From: Actinobacteria bacterium UBA2184 | Lineage (GTDB): Bacteria; Actinomycetota; Coriobacteriia; Anaerosomatales; Anaerosomataceae | Length of the DNA stretch: 14,026 nucleotides | Assembly (NCBI GenBank): GCA_002328745.1 | Contig: DCVQ01000035.1 | Coordinates: 7,341 to 21,366, forward strand | Reading direction: 5' to 3' | Part shown: piece after piece, positions 7,105-13,038 of the stretch | Position numbering within the stretch: position 1 is the first letter of the stretch | How the letters are laid out: each line of letters starts with the position of its first letter | The notes under the pieces: generated by a model | Databases searched by the model: none | Told to the model about the DNA's origin: nothing | The model's input: only the letters and a program-made list of their open reading frames with translations | Translations under genes and position numbers: made by a program

Positions 7105-8493
7105 TCAGTTGCGCTGCCTCACAAGATTGGTGAGCGTTTGGACCTGGTCGTAGATCTCTCGCTGCTCGTTCATCAGCCGCTGGATCTTCGCGTTGGCGTG
7201 CATGACCGTGGTGTGGTCCCTGCCACCGAACTCGCTGCCGATCTTCGGCAAGGAGTGATCGGTGAGCTCCCTGCACAAGTACATGGCGATCTGCCGCGGA
7301 TAGACGATCGACTGCGCGCGCTTGCTACCGATGAGCTCACCGCGACTGATGCCGTAGTACTTGCAGACCTCCTGCTGGATGGTGGAGATCGAGATGGGCC
7401 TGAGCGACCGCTCAGGGAACAGGTCTTTCAAGACGCTCTGCGCCAACTCGGTGGTGATGGGCTGACGGGTGACCGAGCTGTATGCGGCGACGCGCAACAA
7501 CGCACCCTCGAGCTCGCGGATGTTGTTCGAGAACCGGTCGGCTATAAGAGAGAGCGTCTCATCAGGGACGATGATCGTGTCCGACTCGGCCTTACGCCTG
7601 AGGATCGCGATACGGGTCTCAAGATCCGGCGGCTGGATGTCGGCGAGAAGGCCTCCACGGAACCTGCTCAACAGGCGTTCCTCGATGTCGCTTATCTCCG
7701 CGGGCGGACGGTCCGAGGTGAGCACGATCTGTTTGCCGGCTTCCCGAAGCGCGTTGAACGTGTGGAAGAACTCGGTCTGCGTGCTCTCTTTGCCGGCGAT
7801 GAACTGGATGTCGTCGATGAGGAGCACGTCGGCCGCACGGTACGAGCTCCGGAAGCCCTCCATGCGGTTCTTGTCCTTGTTCTTGTCCCGGTTCTTGATC
7901 GAGTCGATGAAGTCGTTCATGAACCGCTCGCTCGACACGTACTTCACGCACATATGGGGGTAGGCGCTGCGCACGTACGCGCCGATGGCCTGCAGGAGGT
8001 GCGTCTTCCCGAGACCCGCACCTCCATAGATGAACAGCGGGTTGTAGGCGGCACCTGGCGTCTCCGCGACCGCGAGCGCCACGTGATACGAGAACTGGTT
8101 CGACGATCCGACCACGAACGACTCGAAGGTGCATTTCGGGTTGAGGGGAACCTCGCCATCACGCGGGGCGGAGATCAGGGGCGGCTCAGGGATCGTCGCC
8201 GCCTCGAGCGCGGTGTACTCCGCCGGATCCTCGAGCAGGAGGCCGTCACCCGACACGCGGAAGCTGACCCCCATCGACCGGCCGGTCACCTGCATCAAAG
8301 CCGAGGCAAGGAGACCTGTGTAGCGGCTCTCGAGCCAATCGCGCGCGAAGTCGTTGGGCGCGGAGACCACCATCTCCGTCTCTGTTATCCCGAGCGGCTG
8401 AGTCTGCTCGAACCACGTCTTGAAAGTCGGCGTGTTGAGCTCGCCCTGGATGATGTCCAGAGTGTCCTGCCAGACTTCCTGCGCATCCATCAT
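7105..8493 (-). CDS. dnaA: chromosomal replication initiator protein DnaA
   Basis: DnaA binds the DnaA boxes, forms an ATP-dependent helical filament and opens the origin. The protein has about 462 residues. Domain I is MMDAQEVWQDTLDIIQGELNTPTFKTWFEQ. Domain II is very short (about 95-120). The AAA+ domain III has Walker A GGAGLGKT (157-164), Walker B LLIDDIQF (224-231), sensor VLTSDRPP and the arginine-finger region LLSRFRGG (about 274-281). Domain IV carries the box-binding signature GGRDHTTVMHA (423-433). The start is the ATG at 8493, eight bases from AAGGGG; the next codon is also ATG. An upstream open stretch to 8538 overlaps the preceding gene and has no such signal. An unusual charged insert, KNRDKNKDKNR (about 200-210), lies before Walker B. 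The gene starts 17 bases after the GHKL gene ends, so both likely share a transcript. Confidence 0.98.
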   Translation of the reverse strand: MMDAQEVWQDTLDIIQGELNTPTFKTWFEQTQPLGITETEMVVSAPNDFARDWLESRYTGLLASALMQVTGRSMGVSFRVSGDGLLLEDPAEYTALEAATIPEPPLISAPRDGEVPLNPKCTFESFVVGSSNQFSYHVALAVAETPGAAYNPLFIYGGAGLGKTHLLQAIGAYVRSAYPHMCVKYVSSERFMNDFIDSIKNRDKNKDKNRMEGFRSSYRAADVLLIDDIQFIAGKESTQTEFFHTFNALREAGKQIVLTSDRPPAEISDIEERLLSRFRGGLLADIQPPDLETRIAILRRKAESDTIIVPDETLSLIADRFSNNIRELEGALLRVAAYSSVTRQPITTELAQSVLKDLFPERSLRPISISTIQQEVCKYYGISRGELIGSKRAQSIVYPRQIAMYLCRELTDHSLPKIGSEFGGRDHTTVMHANAKIQRLMNEQREIYDQVQTLTNLVRQRN

Positions 8494-8510
8494 GTGCCTG
8501 ACCCCTTGCC

Positions 8511-9323
8511 CTATCGTCCGAAGAGCGCGTCGAGACACCGGACACCGAGGTCCGTCAACGCGCGCTTACCGGTGTCATCCGTTGTTATCAGTCCGTGCCC
8601 CGTAAGGCTCTCGAGATCGCGGTATGCGGTGGAAAGCCCCACGCCCAGCTCGCGCGAGACCACGGTCGGGCCGACGGTCCCGAACTCCATGGCGAGCGAG
8701 AGCACCTGTTTCTGGCGCAGGGTGAGGGGCGGCATCTCGAAGGATTCGGTCGTCGGCTCCGGTTGCTCCGGGGCCGACGGAGGGGGCGGCGCCATCTGAA
8801 GGGTGATTACGGTGCCCGACTCGAGGTTGTCCTCGATGCGGATGGTGCCACCCGAGAAGGTGAGGCATTCGCGAGCCACGGGAAGTCCCGAGCCCACGCC
8901 CTTGATGACGAGCTTCATCTGGTCTGTGGCCGTCGAGAAGCCCGGCAGGAACACGCGCTCCTTGTCGCGGATGCCCGGCCCCTGATCGGCGAAGCGGATG
9001 GTCGACCCGTTGTCGAGGATGCTCACGACGACCTCATCGAAACCGGCATGGATGAAGTTCTCCACAACCTCACGTATCACCGCGTAGGGCATCTGTCCGC
9101 CCGCCTCATGGGACAACTGGTACGTCCGCGACGCCAGCGTCTCGATGAGATCGCGGGGCGAGTCCCCGCGGACCTGCTCCACGCGGGGCGGAGCGGTGAG
9201 AGCGTCGTAGACCGCGATGAGGGCGGGCTGCGGCCTGTAAGGGGCGGACGGCGGCGTCGAGATCGGGCGGCTCGGCTCGGGAGGGAGGCCCCGGTCGCGT
9301 TCCTGATAGAAAGACTTCACCAC
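8511..9323 (-). CDS. GHKL-family ATPase fused to a winged helix-turn-helix domain
   Basis: About 270 residues. A Pro-rich N-terminus (1-45) leads into a GHKL ATP-binding domain (about 50-177). The N box is REVVENFIHA (E85 and N89 in E-x3-N spacing), G1 is DQGPGI (113-118), the lid stretch is VFLPGFSTAT, and G2 is KGVGSGLPVARE (141-152). A Pro-rich linker (178-200) leads to a winged helix (about 200-270), with LTLRQKQVL, VSRELGVGLSTAYRDLESLTGHGLI and a final helix. There is no phosphoacceptor histidine or dimerisation domain and no membrane segment, so it is not a normal sensor kinase. The E-x3-N box resembles SpoIIAB-type and gyrase-type GHKL proteins. It is likely a soluble, ATP-responsive DNA-binding protein, but the target is unknown. 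The start is the GTG at 9323, eight bases after AGGAG; GTG 9320 is possible, and ATG 9362 overlaps DnaA boxes and lacks a binding site. dnaA follows after 17 bases. Confidence 0.85.
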   Translation of the reverse strand: MVKSFYQERDRGLPPEPSRPISTPPSAPYRPQPALIAVYDALTAPPRVEQVRGDSPRDLIETLASRTYQLSHEAGGQMPYAVIREVVENFIHAGFDEVVVSILDNGSTIRFADQGPGIRDKERVFLPGFSTATDQMKLVIKGVGSGLPVARECLTFSGGTIRIEDNLESGTVITLQMAPPPPSAPEQPEPTTESFEMPPLTLRQKQVLSLAMEFGTVGPTVVSRELGVGLSTAYRDLESLTGHGLITTDDTGKRALTDLGVRCLDALFGR

Positions 9324-9474
9324 ACCCCCCTCTCCTCGCGATGCATCCACACATTCATCCACAGACCGTGGAAAACAGGCCGTTCACAAAACCCCAGGTA
9401 GATGGCGTGTCCAGAAGGCTCACGCGGCACTTGAGCCGAGTGCCATGGAATACTGCGAACAGGTGGTTTCCGAG

Positions 9475-9506
9475 TTGTCCACATTACTTTCCACACCTGT
9501 GGATAG
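9475..9506. promoter_or_regulatory. three clustered DnaA boxes, two of them head to head
   Basis: TTGTCCACA (9475-9483) is followed by CTTTCCACA (9487-9495), two bases, and TGTGGATAG (9498-9506). The last two form an inverted pair centred at 9496-9497. They lie about 150 bases upstream of the GHKL-dnaA operon start, so they could serve both origin binding and autoregulation by DnaA. Confidence 0.65.
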
Positions 9507-9668
9507 TCTTTCCGGTCCGCCTATCGAACACGCATCGAACACGCAGGTAGAGCCGTATCACGCAGACGAAAAGCCTTTCCGGGACCCATCCGCCTGGGGA
9601 AGACGCCTCCAGTCCTGTGGACAGGGCGTTCCACCGACGGAAACACCGTGGAGGATCACGGAAGGAGC

Positions 9669-9677
9669 TGTGGATAA
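9669..9677 (-). promoter_or_regulatory. perfect consensus DnaA box
   Basis: TGTGGATAA is the exact reverse complement of TTATCCACA, the highest-affinity DnaA box. It is one of only two perfect copies I found in the window. Confidence 0.8.
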
Positions 9678-9828
9678 CCGCGCGGGCCCATAGGGCCGAG
9701 CGTGGGCAACCACACAAAACAGTGTATTCTACCAGGGGTTTTTCAAAGTGCGAGGACGATCTGCGCGTCCAAAGAGCCGACGCCGATTCTAGCAGAGGCC
9801 CCTCCTGCCCACAACGCGCCTGAATACG

Positions 9829-9837
9829 TTATCCACA
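9829..9837 (+). promoter_or_regulatory. perfect consensus DnaA box
   Basis: TTATCCACA, an exact consensus match, in the opposite orientation to the perfect box 160 bases to its left. Confidence 0.8.
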
Positions 9838-9861
9838 GCCTGGGCGTGCTGGATTCCTGCG

Positions 9862-9879
9862 TTTTCCACACTATCCACA
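9862..9879 (+). promoter_or_regulatory. tandem abutting DnaA boxes
   Basis: TTTTCCACA and CTATCCACA abut with no spacer, each one mismatch from consensus, followed by the AT-rich AATTTTGGGGATTTCTTCAC. The abutting arrangement matches that of the two boxes beside the DnaA-trios on the other side of dnaA, but no trio run follows here. Confidence 0.7.
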
Positions 9880-9953
9880 ATTTTGGGGATTTCTTCACAG
9901 GGTCACAGGACCCGGCAGGAGCACGCTTTCCACAGGGCAAAGGCTGGCGTGCG

Positions 9954-9983
9954 TTGACACCCGCATACAGCCGTCGCTATAAT
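9954..9983 (+). promoter_or_regulatory. consensus sigma-70 promoter of the rpmH operon
   Basis: TTGACA (9954-9959) and TATAAT (9978-9983) are both exact consensus hexamers with an 18-base spacer. Transcription would start near 9990, leaving a leader of about 45 bases with a small CCGGC/GCCGG hairpin (9998-10012) before the rpmH ribosome binding site. A DnaA box (9926-9934) lies 20 bases upstream of the -35. Confidence 0.9.
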
Positions 9984-10035
9984 CGCCAAGCTTGTGCCCG
10001 GCCCAGCGCCGGAGCGCCGAATGGAGGAACTTCAC

Positions 10036-10179
10036 GTGAAGCGTACGTATCAGCCGAATAACCGGAAGCGCGCCAAGACGCATGGCTTCCGCAAGCGGAT
10101 GTCGACCAAGGCCGGCCGCGCGGTTCTTGCCGCACGTCGCCGCAAGGGCCGGAAGGTCCTCTGCCCGAGCGCCGCGTAG
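10036..10179 (+). CDS. rpmH: 50S ribosomal protein L34
   Basis: L34 is a tiny, very basic protein of the large ribosomal subunit, commonly the first gene to the right of the origin. The 47 residues read MKRTYQPNNRKRAKTHGFRKR, followed by the conserved MSTKAGRAVLAARRRKGRK; the C-terminal end, VLCPSAA, is slightly longer than usual. The start is the GTG at 10036, seven bases after GGAGGA (10023-10028). An ATG at 10021 lies in the same frame but would place the binding site inside the coding region, and L34 always begins MKRTYQP-like. It is driven by the consensus promoter at 9954-9983 and followed by rnpA after about 30 bases. Confidence 0.96.
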   Translation: MKRTYQPNNRKRAKTHGFRKRMSTKAGRAVLAARRRKGRKVLCPSAA

Positions 10180-10211
10180 CGACGGCGTCGGCGCCAGCCA
10201 TGGCAGGCGCA

Positions 10212-10544
10212 ATGCCCACCATCACGTCGGCACGAGAGATCGACACGCTCTTCAAGAGCGGTCGGCGCGCGGCGAACCAGGCACTGCTCGTGATGGTCTT
10301 AGAGACACCAGAAGCACGCGCCCGGCAGGGACGCGTGCTTTTCGTTGCAGGCAAGCGCCTGGGGGGCGCGGTCACCAGGAACCGGGCGAAGCGGGTACTC
10401 CGCGAAGCGGCGCGTCGCGCGGGAGGGCCGTGGCCCGGCTTCGACGTCGCACTGGTCGCCCGAGAAGGCACGATCACCGCCGGCCCCGCGGTTCTAGACG
10501 CCGCCGTTGGAGAAGCGCTCACACGGTTGGGAGTGAGCCCGTGA
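10212..10544 (+). CDS. rnpA: ribonuclease P protein component
   Basis: RnpA is the protein subunit of RNase P, which trims the 5' leader of tRNA precursors together with the rnpB RNA. About 110 residues fits the family. Hallmarks are TSAREIDTLFKSGRRA at the N-terminus, the basic RNR motif GGAVTRNRAKRVLREAARRA in the middle, and PGFDVALVAREG. The start is uncertain: ATG 10212 gives MPTITSAREI, the usual N-terminus, with a weak AGG upstream; ATG 10200 in the same frame would add four residues and has no binding site. It is placed between rpmH and yidD as in most bacteria. Its stop overlaps the yidD GTG start by three bases. Confidence 0.95.
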   Translation: MPTITSAREIDTLFKSGRRAANQALLVMVLETPEARARQGRVLFVAGKRLGGAVTRNRAKRVLREAARRAGGPWPGFDVALVAREGTITAGPAVLDAAVGEALTRLGVSP

Positions 10545-10762
10545 GGAACCCTCTGGCGGCCGCGGTCATCCTCGGCATCAAGGGGTACCGGCGCTTCGTG
10601 TCGCCCCTGTTTCCCCCGTCGTGCCGGTTCACGCCCACATGCTCGCAGTACGCAGTCACCGCGATCGAGCGGCACGGGCTGGTGCGGGGCGGCTGGCTCG
10701 GCATGAAGCGGATCGGCAGATGCCACCCATGGAGTGAAGGCGGCCACGATCCGGTCCCCTGA
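10541..10762 (+). CDS. yidD: membrane protein insertion efficiency factor YidD
   Basis: YidD is a small protein at the inner face of the membrane that aids YidC-dependent insertion. The 73 residues carry the family core: GYRRFVSPLFPPSCRFTPTC (15-34) with Cys28 and Cys34, SQYAVTAIERHG, then GWLGMKRIGRCHPW with Cys61, and GGHDPVP at the end. The GTG start at 10541 overlaps the rnpA stop (GTGA), and GGGAG lies seven bases upstream. A longer open frame through rnpA is a different-frame artefact. yidC follows after about 140 bases. Confidence 0.93.
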   Translation: MRNPLAAAVILGIKGYRRFVSPLFPPSCRFTPTCSQYAVTAIERHGLVRGGWLGMKRIGRCHPWSEGGHDPVP

Positions 10763-10825
10763 CAGGGCCGGTCGAGCACGCGGTGCAGTTCGCGTAGTAT
10801 ATAGTGTGTACGTTACAGACAACCC

Positions 10826-10842
10826 CCCGGCCGCCGGCCGGG
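10826..10842 (+). repeat. GC-only hairpin in the yidD-yidC gap
   Basis: CCCGGCC, loop GCC, GGCCGGG: a seven-pair stem of pure G-C with no following T run. It lies 60 bases before the yidC start. It could be an attenuator, a processing or stability element, or chance in GC-rich DNA. A TATAGT at 10800-10805 might be a -10 for yidC, but I see no -35. Confidence 0.45.
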
Positions 10843-10901
10843 AGCGGACGCCGATCACGCGTACGTAGTTATGACACGCTATGCCAGGGAGGTCGACCCT
10901 C

Positions 10902-11579
10902 TTGGATTGGCTCAAGAACTTGCTCTTCGAGGTCCTGCAGGCGATTTACGGCGTGGTCGGTGACTACGGCGTGGCGATCATCGGTCTCACGGTGCTCGTG
11001 AGGCTGCTGCTGCTCCCCCTCACACTCAAGCAGACCAGGTCGATGTACGAATTGCAGCGCATCCAGCCGAAGATGAAGGAGCTGCAGGAGAAGCACAAGA
11101 ACGACAAGGCGAAGCTCCAGGAAGAGACGCTGAAGTTCTACCAGGAGAACAAGGTCAACCCGTTCGGCGGCTGTCTGCCGCTGTTGCTGCAGATGCCGGT
11201 GTTCATCGCTCTGTTCTCGATCCTCGGGAAAGGCGGCCAACTCGAGCAGGCCGCCAGCACCCCGGCATTCTGGAAGATACTCCCAGACCTCACGCAGTCG
11301 GCGGGCTCGATGTTCAACGCCGGCGGCATCGCGGGCTCGTGGGAGTATGTGCTGTTCGTGCTTCTCTTCGGGGCCGCGACAGTGATCCCCCAGCTGCTGC
11401 AGCCGGGTGGTCAGGCCCAGCAACGGCAGATGGCGATCATCATGGGCGGGATGATGCTGTTCTTCGGCTGGTCCGTCTATGCGGGTGTCGTACTGTACTG
11501 GGTGACGTCGAGCCTCCTTGGCGTCGGGCAGCAACTCATCCAAACACGAGTCTACAAAGCACGGGAGGACGTCGCATGA
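10902..11579 (+). CDS. yidC: membrane protein insertase YidC (Oxa1 family, short form)
   Basis: YidC inserts and folds inner-membrane proteins, alone or with SecYEG. This is the short Gram-positive type of about 225 residues without the large periplasmic domain of proteobacteria. The first conserved membrane segment, VAIIGLTVLVRLLLLPLT, carries the functional arginine (R34). A charged cytoplasmic coiled hairpin follows (about 45-88, KQTRSMYELQRIQPKMKELQ). Then come NPFGGCLPLLLQMPVFIALFS and two or three more membrane segments (about 143-165, 180-205). The start is the TTG at 10902 (MDWLKNLLFEVL), nine bases after AGGGAGG (10886-10892). ATG 10881 in the same frame would add seven residues, lacks a binding site and would place the strong site inside the gene. 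Its stop overlaps the jag ATG by three bases. Confidence 0.94.
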   Translation: MDWLKNLLFEVLQAIYGVVGDYGVAIIGLTVLVRLLLLPLTLKQTRSMYELQRIQPKMKELQEKHKNDKAKLQEETLKFYQENKVNPFGGCLPLLLQMPVFIALFSILGKGGQLEQAASTPAFWKILPDLTQSAGSMFNAGGIAGSWEYVLFVLLFGAATVIPQLLQPGGQAQQRQMAIIMGGMMLFFGWSVYAGVVLYWVTSSLLGVGQQLIQTRVYKAREDVA

Positions 11580-12292
11580 CCGATGAGATCATCAGTGAGG
11601 GCCCCACGGTCGAGGATGCGGTCGATGTCGCGCTCGAGGAGCTCGGTGTCCAGCAGGACGCAATCGAGTTCGAGGTACTGAACCAGCCCACCGCGTCAGC
11701 CCCCGCACGAGTCCGCGTGGTGCTTCGCCCGGAGGCTATCGGGGATGACGAGGACGACGAAGAGGGCGCCGAGGACGACGACGCCGTCAATGTCCGTCGG
11801 CCGGCCGAGGACCAGGACGAGGTGCTGACGGACGAGGAGCTGGACGCGATCGCAGATGCGGGCAGCGAGACCATCAAGCAAGTCCTGGAGCTACTCGGTA
11901 TCGAGGGCGAGGTCGAGGAGTACGAGGGCGACGAGGGCGAGCTGATCCTCGATATCGTCGGCGAGGACCTCGGGCTGCTGATCGGCCGTCATGGGCGCAC
12001 CCTGGATGCCCTTCAGGTGCTCGTCTCGGCCATCACCAACCGGCGCCTGGACAAGCGGTATCCGTTGGTCGTTGATGTGTCAGGATATCGTCACCGGCGC
12101 CGGATCAAGCTCGAGGACATCGCGCGCCGGGCCGCCGAGCGTGCCTCACGCCAGCACCGTGCCGTGCAACTGCGGCCCATGACGAGTTTCGAGCGTCGCG
12201 TGATCCACATGATCCTACGGGACGATCGTCGCGTGTCGACCGAAAGCGAAGGCGAGGAGCCTCGTCGGATGGTGGTCGTGCGGCCGCGGTAA
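11576..12292 (+). CDS. jag: Jag/KhpB-type RNA-binding protein (Jag-N, KH, R3H)
   Basis: Jag (KhpB) proteins are RNA-binding regulators encoded next to yidC; in several Gram-positives KhpB works with KhpA and affects cell shape. The protein has 238 residues. A Jag-N domain (about 5-52, EGPTVEDAVDVALEELGV) is followed by an acidic linker (55-95, DDEDDEEGAEDDD). The KH domain (about 97-168) has the GRHG loop (137-140) in LLIGRHGRTLDALQ. The R3H domain (about 175-218) has R207-x3-H211 in FERRVIHMIL. The ATG at 11576 overlaps the yidC stop (ATGA) with GGGAGG upstream, so translation is coupled. A strong hairpin follows 18 bases after the stop. Confidence 0.94.
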   Translation: MTDEIISEGPTVEDAVDVALEELGVQQDAIEFEVLNQPTASAPARVRVVLRPEAIGDDEDDEEGAEDDDAVNVRRPAEDQDEVLTDEELDAIADAGSETIKQVLELLGIEGEVEEYEGDEGELILDIVGEDLGLLIGRHGRTLDALQVLVSAITNRRLDKRYPLVVDVSGYRHRRRIKLEDIARRAAERASRQHRAVQLRPMTSFERRVIHMILRDDRRVSTESEGEEPRRMVVVRPR

Positions 12293-12310
12293 CACGAACC
12301 AGGCTGAATC

Positions 12311-12342
12311 GCAGGGGGCGGGCCAAACGGTCCGCCCCCTGC
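12311..12342 (+). terminator. hairpin terminator after jag
   Basis: GCAGGGGGCGG, a ten-base loop and CCGCCCCCTGC form an 11-pair perfect stem, followed by TTGCGTCT rather than a clear T run. Placed just after jag, it probably ends the rpmH-jag transcript, perhaps inefficiently or with help because of the short T tract. Confidence 0.75.
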
Positions 12343-12483
12343 TTGCGTCTCAAGATGGTCGCCGGCAAGCCGGACGGGCCGATCCATGGCGAGCACGGCT
12401 CAAGTACCCAACGGGCGACGGCCCCGGAGGCCCCTCCGCGTGCAGCAGCAACTGCGCAGGAGGCTTCCGGCAACGCTGCAGTG

Positions 12484-12503
12484 CGGGGGCGGCGCCGCCC
12501 CCG
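12484..12503. repeat. 20-base perfect palindrome
   Basis: CGGGGGCGGCGCCGCCCCCG equals its own reverse complement. With no loop it would fold poorly as RNA, so it is either a dyad site for a dimeric protein or a chance product of GC-rich sequence. Confidence 0.55.
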
Positions 12504-12899
12504 GGCGACCGGGTTTCGGCCGGCGGCAGATGTGTCGGCCACCGGACGCTCCATTGCGGTAGCGCTGAGGCCGGCGAGCCCAACACGCGGTGCGCAAACT
12601 GCCAGGCGTCGCGGGAGGTTCGCTCCGCGTAGGGTTCTGGAGCAGCGGTGTCGCTGGGGCCGTGGTGCCGCCGGTTGGGGTGGGAGCTCTGCGCGCGGTC
12701 TGCGCGTGGCCTATTCGTGTGGGCGGTCGGAGATCTACGGGGCCGGCATTCAGCGATGCGGCGTGCTTTCCGCTAGGACCGCCTGAAACCCATGACTCAC
12801 AGGACTGAGGCAGAAGTGCGGCGTTTGAGGGCGGCTACCGAACGCGTAGGCTTACGACGGTCGTCGCGAGAGGACGCAAACGCGTGAGACGCAGCGGGT

Positions 12900-12938
12900 C
12901 TGCTCTCTTCGCCGGACCACGCCTGGTGAAGAGAGCGG
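12900..12938 (+). repeat. 14-pair stem-loop upstream of parS and rsmG
   Basis: CTGCTCTCTTCGCC (12900-12913), an 11-base loop, and GGTGAAGAGAGCGG (12925-12938) pair over 14 positions with two G-U wobbles when read as plus-strand RNA. No T run follows. It lies 44 bases before the first parS site. It could be a leader structure of the rsmG transcript, a terminator remnant or part of a small RNA. Confidence 0.6.
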
Positions 12939-12982
12939 ATGGCGCGCCTCGCCCATCTCGGGGAGTGCACGCACGCGGCGAA

Positions 12983-12998
12983 TGTTCCACGTGAAACA
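12983..12998. promoter_or_regulatory. parS centromere site 1
   Basis: TGTTCCACGTGAAACA matches the ParB-binding parS consensus TGTTNCACGTGAAACA. ParB loads here and spreads, and ParA then moves the origin region. The match differs from a perfect palindrome at one base (position 5), which varies naturally in parS. Confidence 0.92.
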
Positions 12999-13038
12999 GT
13001 CCAGGGCCCCTTGCCGCGAACCGGTTCCGGGTGCGAGG

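Larger units (their letters stand above)
9324..10035. other. oriC: replication origin, upstream part (gene-free, DnaA-box cluster)
   Basis: No convincing gene lies in this divergent stretch of about 700 bases; short open frames in it have no ribosome binding sites or family features. It holds many DnaA-box-like 9-mers: TCATCCACA (9355-9363), TTGTCCACA (9475-9483), CTTTCCACA (9487-9495), TGTGGATAG (9498-9506), TGTGGACAG (9616-9624), TGTGGATAA (9669-9677), TTATCCACA (9829-9837), TTTTCCACA (9862-9870), CTATCCACA (9871-9879) and CTTTCCACA (9926-9934). Local AT richness is highest around 9860-9900. The rpmH promoter is at its right edge. I could not find a convincing promoter for the GHKL-dnaA operon on the minus strand. 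Confidence 0.85.
12343..12981. other. gene-free stretch between jag terminator and parS/rsmG
   Basis: About 640 bases without a gene I can support. Several open frames cross it, the longest being 147 codons on the plus strand from 12343. All are Arg-, Gly- and Ala-rich in the way of random GC-rich sequence, with no binding site or recognisable domain. It does not contain recognisable RNase P, tmRNA, SRP RNA or tRNA signatures. It holds a 20-base perfect palindrome and a long stem-loop (listed separately). The rsmG promoter must lie here, but none is obvious. Confidence 0.6.

Noticed and set aside
7009..8799. 596-codon open frame on the plus strand
   Set aside because: It is antisense to dnaA and part of the GHKL gene, both with firm motifs; the composition is that of a mirror frame.
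8511..9323. sensor histidine kinase
   Set aside because: The ATP-binding domain fits, but there is no phosphoacceptor histidine region, no membrane segment and no sensory domain, and the C-terminus is a winged helix.
8595..9401. 268-codon open frame on the plus strand
   Set aside because: It is antisense to the GHKL-winged helix gene, which has complete ATP-binding motifs.
10028..10043. parS-like palindrome CTTCACGTGAAG at the rpmH start
   Set aside because: The central TTCACGTGAA matches parS, but only 11 of 16 bases match overall. The GTGAAG half is the rpmH start codon plus Lys2, so chance is likely.
12343..12786. 147-codon open frame after the jag terminator
   Set aside because: No ribosome binding site, a low-complexity Arg/Gly/Ala composition and no recognisable domain; it starts inside the terminator region.
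12343..12981. RNase P RNA, tmRNA or SRP RNA gene in the gene-free stretch
   Set aside because: I looked for their conserved core sequences and did not find them; without a covariance search this cannot be excluded fully.
12982..13038. longer RsmG start encoding MFHVKQ
   Set aside because: The extra codons are the first parS site, no ribosome binding site precedes them, and RsmG proteins do not need the extension.
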